Assembly: GCA_022649305.1 (NCBI GenBank)
Contig: JALCNW010000028.1
Coordinates: 1 to 51,270, forward strand
Source: Enterobacter sp.
Lineage (GTDB): Bacteria > Pseudomonadota > Gammaproteobacteria > Enterobacterales > Enterobacteriaceae
Direction: 5' to 3'
DNA length: 51,270 nt
This document shows positions 19,793 to 30,143 of the stretch, piece after piece. Below the pieces are notes generated by a model, which did no database searches, was not told where the DNA came from, and worked only from the letters and a program-made list of their open reading frames with translations. A program made the position numbers and the translations under genes. Within the stretch, counting starts at the first letter, position 1. Each line of letters starts with the position of its first letter.

Positions 19793-22411
19793 ATGAAGTC
19801 TAAAAAGCAGAAGACAAGGATTGTCCTTCACCGGTTAGCCTCTCTCACATTGGCTATGCTGGGTGCTATGGCATCCCTCAACGCAAGCGCAAGTTATTAT
19901 TTTAACCCCGCGTTTCTCTCAAGCGACCCTTCTGCGGTGGCTGATTTATCACGTTTTAGCGCTGCCGGACAAGCACCCGGGGTCTATCGGATTGACGTAT
20001 GGCTGAATGAAAATTTTCTGGCCTCGCGCGATATGACATTCAACGTGCGTAAGACGTCAAAACCGACGGATGATGATACCGGCTTGTCGCCCTGCCTGAC
20101 GCTAAATGCGCTCGATACGATGGGTGTGAATACCGATGCCTTCCCGGCATTAAAAGGTGACGGCGCAAATAGCTGCGTTGATATTTCGTCTCTTATTCCA
20201 GCGGCCAGTACGATGTTCGATTTTGAACATCAGCGTCTGGATATCAGCATTCCGCAAGCGGCTTTACGAAACAACGCGCGGGGTTATATTCCACCAGAAC
20301 AGTGGGACGAAGGCATCAACGCCCTGATGCTAAATTACGACTTTACCGGCTCGCATAGCCGCAATGATGGCGATTACGGGTCCACCACCGATAACTACTT
20401 CCTTGGCTTGAACAGTGGATTAAATCTCGGACCTTGGCGTCTGCGGGATTTTTCAACCTGGAGCTACAGCGGCAGTGGATCTAAGACCTACAGCAGCTGG
20501 CAACACATTAAAACGTACGTGGAACGCGCCATCATCCAACTCAAAAGCAAACTGACGATCGGTGAGAATTACACGACGTCAGAGGTTTTTGACAGCTTGC
20601 CATTCCGGGGCATGCAGCTTAATTCCGATGACAATATGCTGCCAGACAGCATGAAAGGGTTCGCGCCGACGATTCGCGGCATTGCTAAATCAAATGCTCA
20701 GGTCACCATCAAACAAAATGGCTACACCATTTACCAGAGCTACGTTCCTCCTGGTGCTTTTGCCATTAATGACTTGTTCCCCACCTCTTCCAGCGGGGAT
20801 TTGGTCGTTGAGGTAAAAGAATCTGATGGCACCGTGGATACCTACTCGATCCCCTATTCCGCCGTGCCCGTTTTACAACGTGAAGGCAGCATTAAATATT
20901 CAGCAACCGTGGCTCGCTATCGCAGTAACAGCGATCAGCAAGACGATACCAACTTCATACAAGGTTCGCTGATCTGGGGCCTTCCTAAAGGTTTTACAGC
21001 CTACGGCGGCACCCAGCTGACAGAAAAATACACCGCGTTTGCAGTCGGAACGGGCGTTAACCTGGGGAACTTTGGTGCCGTTTCGGCAGATATCACTAAC
21101 GCACAAAGTGAACTTGCGGATGGAAGCTCACACAGCGGGCAGTCCGTGCGTTTTTTATATGCCAAATCGCTGAACAACCTTGGCACAAACTTCCAGCTAC
21201 TCGGGTATCGCTACTCAACGTCAGGCTTTTACACCCTCGACGAAACGACGTACAAGCAGATGAAGGGCTACGTCGGTCAGGATAATCCAAACGAACAGAA
21301 CGAAGATGACACCCCTATCTGGACGGATTACTACAACCTCTATTACACAAAACGAGGGAAAATCCAGGCAAACATCTCTCAACAATTTGGCAATGCTGGC
21401 TCAGTGTTTGTCAACGGTAGCCAACAAACGTACTGGCACACTGACGAAAAAAACACGCTGATTCAGTTAGGCTACAGCGGAACGGTTAAGGGAGTGAGTT
21501 ATAACCTGACCTATAACTACAACAAAGCGCCAGGAATGAGCGGAAGTGACCGAATATATTCATTCACACTCTCGTTCCCACTGAGCTTGTGGCTGCATCC
21601 TGGTGGTGATGTCACCAAAAGACTCAATAGCATTTATGCCACCAATGGAGTGAGTTCCGATAACGACGGCAGGGTAACCAATACCGCCGGGCTCAACGGT
21701 ACGCTGCTTGAAGATAACAATATGAGCTATAGCCTTCAGCAGGGCTATCAAAATCAGGGGGCAGGTGCCAGCGGTACAGCCAACGTGGAATATGACAGCG
21801 CATATGGGAATGCGAATCTGGGCTACAACTACAGCGATAACGGTGATTACCAGCAGGTCAACTACGGACTCAGCGGTGGTATTGTCGCTCACCGGAATGG
21901 AATTACGTTCAGCCAGCCGTTAGGTGACACTAACGTTCTGATCGCTGCGCCAGGCGCAAGCAACGTTAAAATTGAAGATGGCCCCGGCATCCACACAGAC
22001 TGGCGAGGTTATGCCGTCGTGCCTTATGCCAGCGCCTATCATCGTAACCGAATGGCGTTGAATACCAATTCTCTCAGCGATGACCTTGATATTGATGAGG
22101 CGGTGACGCACGTCGTCCCAACCCAGGGGGCGCTTGTCCGTGCGACGTTTAAAGCCCGAACCGGAACACGCGCGCTCATCACACTGATGCATCATGGCCA
22201 GCCGGTACCCTTTGGCGCTATCGTGGCTCGCAGTGATGAGGGTGGCGATACCATTGTGGGTGATAACGGTGAGGCCTATCTTTCCGGAATGGGTACACAA
22301 GGATCTCTGAATGTGCAATGGGGAGAATCCAACGATAAGAAATGCGTTGCCGTCTACCAATTACCTGAAACTAAGCAGCCCCTGTTGCGTTTAAAAGCGG
22401 AGTGCAGATAA
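19793..22411 (+). CDS. Fimbrial outer-membrane usher (FimD family)
   Basis: An 872-residue usher that assembles and secretes the pilus. Signal peptide to about residue 33 (NASAS), then the N-terminal periplasmic domain beginning YYFNPAFLSSD, which captures chaperone-subunit complexes. A 24-strand pore follows, interrupted by a plug domain (about 265-345, with GFAPTIRGIAKSNAQVTIKQ). The protein ends in two C-terminal domains, the last around GQPVPFGAIV with a Cys pair (KKCVAV and the final AECR). All usher parts are present, so the gene looks intact. It is followed without a gap by the adhesin gene. Confidence 0.93.
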   Translation: MKSKKQKTRIVLHRLASLTLAMLGAMASLNASASYYFNPAFLSSDPSAVADLSRFSAAGQAPGVYRIDVWLNENFLASRDMTFNVRKTSKPTDDDTGLSPCLTLNALDTMGVNTDAFPALKGDGANSCVDISSLIPAASTMFDFEHQRLDISIPQAALRNNARGYIPPEQWDEGINALMLNYDFTGSHSRNDGDYGSTTDNYFLGLNSGLNLGPWRLRDFSTWSYSGSGSKTYSSWQHIKTYVERAIIQLKSKLTIGENYTTSEVFDSLPFRGMQLNSDDNMLPDSMKGFAPTIRGIAKSNAQVTIKQNGYTIYQSYVPPGAFAINDLFPTSSSGDLVVEVKESDGTVDTYSIPYSAVPVLQREGSIKYSATVARYRSNSDQQDDTNFIQGSLIWGLPKGFTAYGGTQLTEKYTAFAVGTGVNLGNFGAVSADITNAQSELADGSSHSGQSVRFLYAKSLNNLGTNFQLLGYRYSTSGFYTLDETTYKQMKGYVGQDNPNEQNEDDTPIWTDYYNLYYTKRGKIQANISQQFGNAGSVFVNGSQQTYWHTDEKNTLIQLGYSGTVKGVSYNLTYNYNKAPGMSGSDRIYSFTLSFPLSLWLHPGGDVTKRLNSIYATNGVSSDNDGRVTNTAGLNGTLLEDNNMSYSLQQGYQNQGAGASGTANVEYDSAYGNANLGYNYSDNGDYQQVNYGLSGGIVAHRNGITFSQPLGDTNVLIAAPGASNVKIEDGPGIHTDWRGYAVVPYASAYHRNRMALNTNSLSDDLDIDEAVTHVVPTQGALVRATFKARTGTRALITLMHHGQPVPFGAIVARSDEGGDTIVGDNGEAYLSGMGTQGSLNVQWGESNDKKCVAVYQLPETKQPLLRLKAECR

Positions 22412-23428
22412 GTGAAGTTGCGTATCTTTCTTTTTTTATTGACCCTTGCATCTTCGTCAAGTTGCCTGGCGGTAATTTGCCGTAACTATACGGGCACCGT
22501 CTCGACGGTTAATTACGATCTAACAACGACATTAACAAAAGAGCAAAACCAAATGGGGCAGGCGGTAGAGCTGGTAAAATCCCAAGATGTTAACGTTAAT
22601 GCCATATGCGCCTCACACTCTAACGGCGATCAACGTACCTGGCGTTCTTACAGAACGACGTTCCCCGTTATCTTTACTGAAGATCAGTGGCAATATATGA
22701 ACCTTGACCCGGTTTATATTGCAGGTGCAATGCGCATCACCGACTCCGACATCGGCATTTTTTACCCGCCCGCAGATTATGTTCACATGGGGATAGATGC
22801 CAGAGTGGATATGGAAGATACACATACTCCCTTCCCTGTTTACGACTCCAACCTTGTGTTCAGAATTAAAATAATCAAACCCTTTATTGGTACCGTGATT
22901 ATCCCTAAAAAAGTGATGTTCAGTGTGTATGTCACCACCACGAACACTGATCCACTAAACACGATTGTGTATCAAATAACGTACAGCGGCGCGGTCACCG
23001 TGCCGCAAAACTGTGTCATTAATGCCGGACAAACGATTACTGTAGATCTCGGGAAGCTAAACAGTTCTGCCTTTAACGCGGCAGGACAAAAACCCACTAA
23101 CGCCCCTGTGAAAACGTTCAATGTTCCTATTGAATGCAATGCAGACGTGATCTCACCGGCTCATCTCACGCTACGCCTGGTTGCCAACGCTGACAGCCGC
23201 ATCAGTGACGCGCTGGCGACGGACAATGCGGATGTGGGCGTCGTGGTGGCGAAGGAAGATGGCACGGTCATGATACCTAATGATACCTCCAGCACTGCTG
23301 ATTTCATTACCGATGACTCAGGCCATGCAGATGTGACATTAAAAACCTACCCCATCAGCACAACGGGTAATACCCCAGCAGAAGGTGTATTCACTGCCCT
23401 TGCCTGCCTGCGAATTGATTTTGCGTAA
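22412..23428 (+). CDS. Two-domain fimbrial tip adhesin
   Basis: A 338-residue secreted protein starting with GTG directly after the usher stop (GGAG about 10 nt upstream). Signal peptide about 1-20. The N-terminal half (about 21-205) is unrelated to pilins and holds a Cys pair (VICRNY, NAICAS), as expected for a receptor-binding lectin domain. The C-terminal half (about 210-338) is pilin-like, with PQNCVINAGQTITVDLG and IECNAD, and ends LACLRIDFA. The size and order (usher, then a two-domain protein) parallel FimH-type adhesins. The receptor is unknown. Confidence 0.8.
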   Translation: MKLRIFLFLLTLASSSSCLAVICRNYTGTVSTVNYDLTTTLTKEQNQMGQAVELVKSQDVNVNAICASHSNGDQRTWRSYRTTFPVIFTEDQWQYMNLDPVYIAGAMRITDSDIGIFYPPADYVHMGIDARVDMEDTHTPFPVYDSNLVFRIKIIKPFIGTVIIPKKVMFSVYVTTTNTDPLNTIVYQITYSGAVTVPQNCVINAGQTITVDLGKLNSSAFNAAGQKPTNAPVKTFNVPIECNADVISPAHLTLRLVANADSRISDALATDNADVGVVVAKEDGTVMIPNDTSSTADFITDDSGHADVTLKTYPISTTGNTPAEGVFTALACLRIDFA

Positions 23429-23437
23429 GGCCATAAA

Positions 23438-23980
23438 ATGAGAATTTTTACTTTTATTTCCGCCATAGCAATAATGTTATGGCTACCTACGACACAGGCC
23501 GATGACAGTTTATCGACGAATCTTCAAATATTCGGCACCATTATTGGCGAATCATGTGAAGTGGATGTAAACAGTAAAGAACAAACTGTTTACCTTGGTG
23601 CGTTTGATCTCAGTGAATTTCCAACAACGGGCACAACAACGTCGCCAACGCCCTTCACAATAGATCTAAAGAATTGTTCCAGAGCCATTAACGGAACAAA
23701 AGTCTGGTTTAGCGGCACGCCGGACATTAATAATCCCGATCTTTTAATGTTGAGAGATACTGGAAGAGGGACAGAGCGCGAAATGGCCACTGGCGTTGGC
23801 GTAGAAATTCTTGATACAGATAATCAGCCTGTCAGCATTAATAATAAGGAGTCCAGCGTTTACCCTCTTGTTCAGGGCACCAACATCTTAACCTTTTATC
23901 TTCGTTATAAATCAACGCTACCCGAAGTGACGCCAGGAAACGCTACTGCCATTATGTATTTTGATTTACTTTATCAGTAG
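23438..23980 (+). CDS. Minor fimbrial subunit 1
   Basis: A 180-residue pilin-fold protein. The signal peptide ends near TTQADD. The donor-strand segment STNLQIFGTIIGESCEV, the paired Cys in LKNCSR and the C-terminal beta-zipper ending DLLYQ are all present. It lies 9 nt after the adhesin gene and 9 nt before a second minor pilin. It is likely a tip adaptor or a terminator subunit, by analogy with FimF/FimG; which of the two cannot be told. Confidence 0.82.
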   Translation: MRIFTFISAIAIMLWLPTTQADDSLSTNLQIFGTIIGESCEVDVNSKEQTVYLGAFDLSEFPTTGTTTSPTPFTIDLKNCSRAINGTKVWFSGTPDINNPDLLMLRDTGRGTEREMATGVGVEILDTDNQPVSINNKESSVYPLVQGTNILTFYLRYKSTLPEVTPGNATAIMYFDLLYQ

Positions 23981-23989
23981 GATGCTGAA

Positions 23990-24520
23990 ATGAAAGACTA
24001 CATAAAAATATTATTCACCGCTCTTATGGTGGCGTCACTCTTGCCTGAATGTACACTGGCTCACGACGGCACAATTAATATTACGGGTATTATCACCAAA
24101 AAAACATGCAGTATTTCGCCAGACTCGCAAAACCTGACGGTGACGATGGACAGTGTACCAGGCACCTACTTCACAGAGGCCGGCATGGGGGCCGATTATC
24201 ATCCCTTTACCATTAACGTCGAAAACTGTGCGGGAACAGAAGGTTCAATCAGTGTGAGCTTCGAAGGGATACCTGACGAGAATAACCCGAATTTACTGAC
24301 ATTAATTGGCGGTGAAGCCTATGCAACGGGCATTGGTGTAGGGATTTATAACCAGGATAAAACAATGATTCCGATGGGCAACAAAAGCCAGGATACCCTG
24401 ATTATGCCCGGACAAAACGAGGCTGCTCTCCACTTTTACGCCCGTTATATTGCCACGGGAGACACCGTAACAACCGGAACAGCAAACGCCACGTCAACCT
24501 TTATCCTGAACTATGCATAA
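23990..24520 (+). CDS. Minor fimbrial subunit 2
   Basis: A 176-residue pilin-fold protein. The signal peptide ends near TLAHDG. Donor strand GTINITGIITKKTCSI, partner Cys in VENCAG, and ending STFILNYA with the penultimate Tyr. Its sequence is distinct from its neighbour, so it is not a recent duplication. Its stop codon overlaps the start of the second chaperone gene by 8 nt, indicating translational coupling. Confidence 0.82.
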   Translation: MKDYIKILFTALMVASLLPECTLAHDGTINITGIITKKTCSISPDSQNLTVTMDSVPGTYFTEAGMGADYHPFTINVENCAGTEGSISVSFEGIPDENNPNLLTLIGGEAYATGIGVGIYNQDKTMIPMGNKSQDTLIMPGQNEAALHFYARYIATGDTVTTGTANATSTFILNYA

Positions 24521-25223
24521 CACCGCCATCGTGAGAACGGGAATTCTTGCCGTGCTTTTATGGACTGTAGCCCTCCAGGTTCATGCAGGCGTAACGATCG
24601 GTGGAACGCGTTTTGTCTATCCCGAAGGGGAAAAGTCCATCAGCTTTTCGGTACGTAACCCCTCTCAGCAATCCTATCTGATATACACCAAAGTCGAACC
24701 AGGTGGAGCATGGCAGGGGGCAGATGCACCGCCGTCAATACACACCGCCTTTGTGGCCACCCCGCAACTTTTCTCGCTACATCCAGCGCGGGAGAATACG
24801 GTACGACTGATTTTTACCGGCGGAGGTTTGCCCGCCGATCGTGAGACGCTATTCACCTTGATCGTTGCTGCGATCCCTTCCAGCAACAACCACTCGACAG
24901 GCGTGCAAATGGCAGTGCGCTCACGCTTCAAGCTTTTTTATCGCCCCGCCGGGCTGACCGGACCACCAGATGATGCCTGGAAGGCCATAAGCTGGTCGAG
25001 AAGTCAGTCGAAGGTAACAATTAACAACCCGACCCCCTATTACATCACGCTGTTTAACCTGAGGATCGGGGACATAAGTATCGATGATGCAGGAATCGTT
25101 GCGCCCTTCAGCCAGCGTTTACTGGACGGTTGTCAGACTACGAAAACATGCCAGATTCGCTGGCAAACGATTAATGATTACGGCCGCATTATGCCTGTAA
25201 AAACGCAAACCCTTGTGCCGTAG
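24513..25223 (+). CDS. Periplasmic fimbrial chaperone 2 (PapD family)
   Basis: A 236-residue chaperone. Signal peptide to about residue 26 (QVHAG), then VTIGGTRFVYPEGEKSISF, the G1 segment FVATPQLFSLHPARENTVRL and FKLFYRP at the domain junction. It has clearly diverged from chaperone 1 and carries an extra Cys pair near the end (DGCQTTKTCQIRW). A second chaperone in one operon suggests a dedicated partner for the adhesin or the minor pilins it is coupled to. That assignment is inferred. Confidence 0.87.
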   Translation: MHNTAIVRTGILAVLLWTVALQVHAGVTIGGTRFVYPEGEKSISFSVRNPSQQSYLIYTKVEPGGAWQGADAPPSIHTAFVATPQLFSLHPARENTVRLIFTGGGLPADRETLFTLIVAAIPSSNNHSTGVQMAVRSRFKLFYRPAGLTGPPDDAWKAISWSRSQSKVTINNPTPYYITLFNLRIGDISIDDAGIVAPFSQRLLDGCQTTKTCQIRWQTINDYGRIMPVKTQTLVP

Positions 25224-25258
25224 TCAGCGACTTCTCCCCCTTTTGACGGAATAACATC

Positions 25259-25885
25259 ATGAACGTTTCAACCTTCCTCTGCCGTGTTTCACCGCTGCTG
25301 TTCGCCATACTCGCATTTCCCGCAATCACGCGTGCAGAACCCGCCACGCCGATTCAGGTAGAACAAACAGGAAAATTAGCGGAAGCGTATTTTGCTGCCC
25401 ACCCGGAGCAAATCGGGGAAACCATCGCGACGTATCTTGCCGAACATCCTGAGTTTTTGGTTGCCGCCGGTGAAAGTCTGCGCCAGCGTCAGCAGATAGC
25501 GCAACAGCAGGCTATCGTGCAAAATGTCGTTATCCATCGCGATCGGTTACTTGCCGCCGGCGACCCCGATGTCGGGCCTAAGCAAGCGAAAGCTGTCGTG
25601 GTTTCTTTCGTGGACGAAAAGTGCGTGAACTGCAACGTTACACAAGCGCTCATTGATGCCAACCCGGATGTCCGTTTTATATTTAAAAAATTGCCTGCGG
25701 CCGGATCTTCAGAAAAAGCATTCCAGGACAATATGATGCTACTCAAGCAGGTCGGGTTTACAAATATACCTACGTTTATTGTCCTGCCTCAGGAAGAAAA
25801 CCCTGTTATTCAGAGAATTAGCGTTATGTCTGGAAAAATATCCTCCGATGCATTAATCATGGCGATCCAGAAAGCCAAAGGTTGA
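25259..25885 (+). CDS. DsbA-like periplasmic thiol oxidoreductase of the fimbrial operon
   Basis: A 208-residue secreted protein (signal peptide to about residue 26). An N-terminal helical segment (HPEQIGETIATYLAEHPE) resembles the oligomerisation region of ScsC/Com1-type thioredoxin-fold proteins. The thioredoxin-like domain has a CVNC active site (CXXC) near residue 122 and the cis-proline loop NIPTFIV near residue 175. It lies 35 nt after chaperone 2 and is the last gene of the operon. The likely role is forming or correcting disulfides in the fimbrial subunits and in chaperone 2, comparable in idea to SrgA in the Salmonella pef locus. Whether it acts as oxidase or isomerase is not decidable here. 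Confidence 0.8.
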   Translation: MNVSTFLCRVSPLLFAILAFPAITRAEPATPIQVEQTGKLAEAYFAAHPEQIGETIATYLAEHPEFLVAAGESLRQRQQIAQQQAIVQNVVIHRDRLLAAGDPDVGPKQAKAVVVSFVDEKCVNCNVTQALIDANPDVRFIFKKLPAAGSSEKAFQDNMMLLKQVGFTNIPTFIVLPQEENPVIQRISVMSGKISSDALIMAIQKAKG

Positions 25886-25901
25886 ATCCAACATTTCCTC
25901 T

Positions 25902-25933
25902 CCCCGATGACGTGCGAAAGCACGTCATCGGGG
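25902..25933. terminator. Hairpin terminator between the fimbrial and lsr operons
   Basis: Perfect 14-bp stem CCCCGATGACGTGC/GCACGTCATCGGGG closed by a GAAA tetraloop, between two convergent operons. It lacks a proper T-run on either strand, so it may act as a bidirectional barrier or a 3'-end stabiliser as much as a classical terminator. Confidence 0.6.
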
Positions 25934-25939
25934 ATTAAC

Positions 25940-26233
25940 CTACTCCGGCATCAACCCCACGAAGCTGCGTTTCTTGCGCGGCTCCGACATTAGCGCTTCA
26001 AGCTTATCGACGCACGCCAGGTAGTGCGGCGTTTTCTTATGAGCCAGTACCGCCTCGTCGTCTTTGTAGGCCTCGTAAATAAAGAACCGGGTTTTCACGC
26101 GCGGGTCCCGCAATACGTCAAAGCGCAGGTTGCCCGGCTCTTTGATCGCTCCCTCGTGGTTGGCGCGAAACACGTCCAGAAACTCGTCCACGCGCTCCGG
26201 CTTAATATTGATTTCGACTAACGTCACGTTCAT
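25940..26233 (-). CDS. lsrG: LsrG, phospho-AI-2 isomerase
   Basis: A 97-residue cytoplasmic ABM-fold enzyme. It converts the hydrated phospho-AI-2 product 4-hydroxy-5-phosphonooxypentane-2,3-dione into the 3-hydroxy-2,4-dione used by LsrF. The sequence [22 protein letters not shown] and length match LsrG. It is last in lsrACDBFG, overlapping lsrF by 4 nt (ATGA). Removing phospho-AI-2 lowers the inducer of LsrR and so switches the operon off again. Confidence 0.95.
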   Translation of the reverse strand: MNVTLVEINIKPERVDEFLDVFRANHEGAIKEPGNLRFDVLRDPRVKTRFFIYEAYKDDEAVLAHKKTPHYLACVDKLEALMSEPRKKRSFVGLMPE

Positions 26234-27117
26234 TTCACCTCTCCTTGTTTTTCTTCCTGCCAGAACTGGAACGCCTCGCGGGCGCTCATGTTCTCATGTA
26301 CCACTTTTTTTACCGCCTTGAGCATGGCGAGCGGGGCGCTGGACTGGAAGATGTTACGCCCCATATCCACGCCGGATGCACCCTGATCGATAGCGCGGAA
26401 GCACATCTCCAGCGCCTCGTGCTCCGGCAACTTTTTGCCCCCGGCAATCACGATTGGCACCGGACAGCTGGCGGTGACCTTTTCGAATCCTTCCTCAACG
26501 AAATAGGTTTTCACCACCTGCGCGCCCATTTCTGCGGCGATGCGGCTGGCAAGCGAGAAATAACGTGCGTCGCGTGTCATCTCTTTGCCCACGCCGGTGA
26601 CGGCCAGGGTCGGAATACCGTAGCGGTTACCCGCGTCCACCAGCTTGATAATGTTGCTGATCGACTGATGCTCGAACTCGCTGCCAATATAGACCTGCGC
26701 CGCCACCGCGCAGACGTTCAGGCGCAGGGCATCTTCCATGGCTACCGCCACGCACTCGTTCGACAGTTCGCCCAAAATGGAGTTACCGCCGGATGCGCGC
26801 AACACTATCGGTTTGTTAGTCGCGGGAGGCACAGTGCTTCGCAGAATACCGCGCGTACACATCAGCACATCGGTTTCGGCGAACAGGGGCGCGATGGAGA
26901 GATCGATACGCTCAAGCCCGGTGGTTGGCCCCTGAAAATAACCGTGGTCAAAGGCCAGCATCACCGTGCGGTTACTTTTTGGGTTGAAGATGCGCGCCAG
27001 CCGGGACTGCATGCCCCAGTCCAGCGCGCCGCAGCCTTTCAGGGTGAACGGCACGTTCTGCTGCGGCGTGCCGGTGCCAAAATCTTTACCGTCTTTGATG
27101 TCGTCTAAATCAGCCAT
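26230..27117 (-). CDS. lsrF: LsrF, phospho-AI-2 thiolase
   Basis: A 295-residue class I aldolase-fold enzyme. It transfers an acetyl group from 3-hydroxy-5-phosphonooxypentane-2,4-dione to CoA, yielding acetyl-CoA and dihydroxyacetone phosphate. Seen: [16 protein letters not shown], the [12 protein letters not shown] strand carrying the Schiff-base type lysine, and the phosphate-binding [19 protein letters not shown] precedes the ATG. It follows lsrB by 12 nt and overlaps lsrG. Confidence 0.95.
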   Translation of the reverse strand: MADLDDIKDGKDFGTGTPQQNVPFTLKGCGALDWGMQSRLARIFNPKSNRTVMLAFDHGYFQGPTTGLERIDLSIAPLFAETDVLMCTRGILRSTVPPATNKPIVLRASGGNSILGELSNECVAVAMEDALRLNVCAVAAQVYIGSEFEHQSISNIIKLVDAGNRYGIPTLAVTGVGKEMTRDARYFSLASRIAAEMGAQVVKTYFVEEGFEKVTASCPVPIVIAGGKKLPEHEALEMCFRAIDQGASGVDMGRNIFQSSAPLAMLKAVKKVVHENMSAREAFQFWQEEKQGEVK

Positions 27118-27129
27118 TTTTGTCCCCCG

Positions 27130-28131
27130 TCAGAAGTCGTATTTGTCGATATTCTCTTTGGTAAACACCACGCGCTCCGGCAGCAACACGATGCCGTTGC
27201 CCTTCGCCTCATACTGGTAGCCCTGCACGCTGTTCGGCTCGACTTTCAGCACGCCAACGCCTTTTACGTCCACGCTGTCGCCCACGTTAAGATCGCCTTT
27301 TTTCAGTAAACGATCGGCGACATTGACCGCAATTTTGCCCTGTTGCACCACGTCCCACAGGCCGAAGGCTTTGACCGTGCCGCGCTCGACGTAAGGGCGC
27401 ATCACGTTAGGCGTGCTGAAGCCCACAATCGCCACCCCTTCACGCTTCAGGTTTTCTGACGCCTGGGCCGCAGCGGGCAGCGCGTTGGCATCCGGAGCGA
27501 TAATCGCATCCAGATCCGGATAGGCTTTTAAGATCCCTTCGGCGGTTTGCAGGGATTTTGTGGCGTCGTTATAGCCAAACTGGGTGGTCACGACCTGCCA
27601 CTGCGGATGGTCTTTTTCGATTTTGGCCTTCGCCTCTTTCACCCACTGGTTCTGGTCGGTAACGGTGGGGCTGGAGTAGAAAAATGCCACTTTGGCATTC
27701 GGTTTAGTCACCTGCTTTCCGGCCATTTCCACCAGCAGGCCGCCAAGCTGTTCCGGCGTGCCCTGATTGATGTAAATGCTGCGACATTCAGGCCTGGTAT
27801 CAGAATCCCAGGTCAGCACCTTCACGCCGCGCTGCATCGCGCGCTTGAGTGCCGGACACAGGCCATCTGGCGATACGACGGAGACGATAATGGCGTTGAA
27901 GCCCTGGTTAACGAAGTTGTTGATGAGCTGCACCTGCCCGGACACGCTCGGCTCGGTCGGGCCGTCGTAGGTCACATCCACGCCCAGATCTTTGCCTGCC
28001 TCTTTTGCACCGTTACCGCCGCTGGTAAAGAAGCCGACGCCAACCAGTTTCGGGATAAACGCAATACGATCCGCGGCCTGGGCCGACGCCACGCTAAGCG
28101 CTATCGCCAGCACTATCAGTTTTGTTTTCAT
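27130..28131 (-). CDS. lsrB: LsrB, periplasmic AI-2 binding protein
   Basis: A 333-residue type I periplasmic binding protein for the Lsr ABC transporter. It captures AI-2, the R-THMF form in enteric bacteria. Start at MKTKLIV gives a clean signal peptide (cleavage after ASAQA) and the usual 4-nt ATGA overlap with the lsrD stop; a longer in-frame start 42 nt earlier would bury the signal peptide. Ligand-site segments include [22 protein letters not shown] and [12 protein letters not shown]. The signal peptide differs from that of E. coli while the mature part is highly similar. Confidence 0.95.
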   Translation of the reverse strand: MKTKLIVLAIALSVASAQAADRIAFIPKLVGVGFFTSGGNGAKEAGKDLGVDVTYDGPTEPSVSGQVQLINNFVNQGFNAIIVSVVSPDGLCPALKRAMQRGVKVLTWDSDTRPECRSIYINQGTPEQLGGLLVEMAGKQVTKPNAKVAFFYSSPTVTDQNQWVKEAKAKIEKDHPQWQVVTTQFGYNDATKSLQTAEGILKAYPDLDAIIAPDANALPAAAQASENLKREGVAIVGFSTPNVMRPYVERGTVKAFGLWDVVQQGKIAVNVADRLLKKGDLNVGDSVDVKGVGVLKVEPNSVQGYQYEAKGNGIVLLPERVVFTKENIDKYDF

Positions 28132-29111
28132 CTTAAGCTCCGGGTATGTTTTGTGAAGAAAGTGCGCACCCATTCACGGTGCAAGCTTAACGAGCGCCCC
28201 ATCACGACAACCACTAACAGCGCCCCTGACAGCGCGCTGGATACCTGATTGGGAATGCCGACCATCTGTAAACCCTGCTGCAAATACCCCACCAGCAGCG
28301 CCGCCAGTGCAGTACCGATTACCGAACCTGAACCACCATAAATATTGGCCCCGCCGAGCACGGCGGCGGTGAGCGCAGGCATGAGTAAATCACGCCCTAA
28401 ATCCGAACGCGCAGAGCCAAAGTAGGAGACCATCACCAGCGCAGCAATCGCCGATGCCACGCCAACAAGCCCATACAGCGCATACGGCATGCCGTTGACC
28501 GACAGCGCCGCATAGCGCGCCGCGCGCGGGTTTTGCCCAATCAGGAACAGATGTCGACCAAAGCGCCCGCGATGGGTAATGAGCCAGAAGAAGAACGTGA
28601 TAACCGCAAACAGCACCAGCGGGATTGGCAGGCCGAAAACGGTGAGATTCGCAAACGCGGTAAAGCGGTCCGGGAAGCCGCCAATGCCCTCGTATCCGGT
28701 TGCGCCAGCCATGCCGGAAAGCAGTAGCGCCCCGCCGCCGTAGAGATACAGCGTACCGAGGGTTATCACCAGCGGGCTGATGCCGGTGTAATGGATAAGC
28801 GCGGCGTTAAACAATCCGCACAGCAGGCCGAGCAGTAGCGTCAGCGGGACGGCAATCATCATCGGCAGACCGGACTGCATCATCACGCCCAGCGCAATCG
28901 CACACAGGCCGACGGTAGAACCCAGAGAGATATCAATTCCGCCGCTGATAATCACAAGCGTCAGCGGCAGCGCCACGATGCCGATGCAGATAAAATCGCT
29001 GGTGCTAAACAGCAGCATATTGATATCCAGCATGCGGGGATTAATCGCGCCAAAGAGCAGGATCTCCAGCACCAGCAATATCAGCAGCGTGATTTCCCAG
29101 TTAAGCTTCAT
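28128..29111 (-). CDS. lsrD: LsrD, AI-2 ABC transporter permease
   Basis: A 327-residue inner-membrane permease of the ribose/AI-2 family with about 9-10 hydrophobic segments. The conserved [21 protein letters not shown] motif and the cytoplasmic loop [20 protein letters not shown] contact the ATPase LsrA. It forms the channel with LsrC. Its start abuts the lsrC stop and its stop overlaps lsrB by 4 nt. Confidence 0.94.
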   Translation of the reverse strand: MKLNWEITLLILLVLEILLFGAINPRMLDINMLLFSTSDFICIGIVALPLTLVIISGGIDISLGSTVGLCAIALGVMMQSGLPMMIAVPLTLLLGLLCGLFNAALIHYTGISPLVITLGTLYLYGGGALLLSGMAGATGYEGIGGFPDRFTAFANLTVFGLPIPLVLFAVITFFFWLITHRGRFGRHLFLIGQNPRAARYAALSVNGMPYALYGLVGVASAIAALVMVSYFGSARSDLGRDLLMPALTAAVLGGANIYGGSGSVIGTALAALLVGYLQQGLQMVGIPNQVSSALSGALLVVVVMGRSLSLHREWVRTFFTKHTRSLR

Positions 29112-30143
29112 TTACGCCACCTCTTTTTTGCGTTTGGGAAACGGGGTGACGTGCTTTCCCCCTTTATTGCCCGGCTGGAAGCGGCTGTACTTCAGCGCCC
29201 GTTGATGACGCGTCAACGCCTGACGCAATCGCCCGTCGAGCACCAGGACGCCCAGTAGAACTAAACCAGCAATAAAATCGTTCCACCACGCCGGAAGCCT
29301 GAACAGCACCAGCACGGTGTCAATTTGGGTGAGGAAGAATGCGCCGAGAAACGCGCCGACAAGCGTGCCCGTGCCGCCGAGCAGGGAAATGCCGCCCAGC
29401 ACGCAGGCGGCGATGGCTTTCATCTCCAGGCCGCTGCCGGTCTGGTTGGGCACAAACCCGATTTGCGACGCAAAGACGATCCCCGCGCAGGCGGCGAGCA
29501 TCCCGTTCAGCGTGAAGGCGATCATGCGCGTGCGGTTCACCGCCACGCCGAGTTGGCGCGCGGCGGCCAGGTTATCACCGACGGCATAGAAATCCCGGCC
29601 AAAGGCGGTGCGCGACCACAGCCAGGCGCTAACGCCGGACAGGATCAGCACCAAAAAACCGAGCGGCGACACGCCGACCGCAATCGGCTCCGAAAGCGAT
29701 TTCAGACTGGGCGGTAATCCTTCAATCCATTTTCCGCCGGTCCACAGCAGCATGCCGCCGCGATACAGCCCGAGCGTGCCGAGCGTCGCGACAATCGCCG
29801 GAATACGCAAGCCGACGACCAGCAGGCCGTTAAAGGCTCCTGCCAGCCCGCCAATCAACAGCGCAAACAGCATCGAAATTGGCAGGCTATAGCCGTTGTT
29901 TAGCGCCACTCCGACCGCAATCGCACACAGCCCGACGGTCGATCCTACGGACACGTCGATGTTGCGCGTCAGCATCACCAGCGTCGCACCCAGTGCCAGC
30001 AGGATCAGAATCTGCGAGCTGGCAAAGATCATCCCCAGCGTCTGAAAGCTCAAATAAGCCGGGTTGAGCGTCACCAGCACGCCGAATAGCGCCAGAATGG
30101 CCAGGAAAGCGCTCAGTTCACGATTTTTCAGTAACGTCTTCAT
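29112..30143 (-). CDS. lsrC: LsrC, AI-2 ABC transporter permease
   Basis: A 343-residue membrane permease, paralogous to LsrD, with the same [19 protein letters not shown] motif and coupling loop [21 protein letters not shown]. It partners LsrD in the inner membrane. It overlaps lsrA by 4 nt. The tail is strongly basic and ends PKRKKEVA. Confidence 0.94.
   Translation of the reverse strand: MKTLLKNRELSAFLAILALFGVLVTLNPAYLSFQTLGMIFASSQILILLALGATLVMLTRNIDVSVGSTVGLCAIAVGVALNNGYSLPISMLFALLIGGLAGAFNGLLVVGLRIPAIVATLGTLGLYRGGMLLWTGGKWIEGLPPSLKSLSEPIAVGVSPLGFLVLILSGVSAWLWSRTAFGRDFYAVGDNLAAARQLGVAVNRTRMIAFTLNGMLAACAGIVFASQIGFVPNQTGSGLEMKAIAACVLGGISLLGGTGTLVGAFLGAFFLTQIDTVLVLFRLPAWWNDFIAGLVLLGVLVLDGRLRQALTRHQRALKYSRFQPGNKGGKHVTPFPKRKKEVA

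Noticed and set aside
26245..27108. 287-codon plus-strand ORF over lsrF
   Set aside because: Antisense shadow; the lsrF frame is complete and in operon order.
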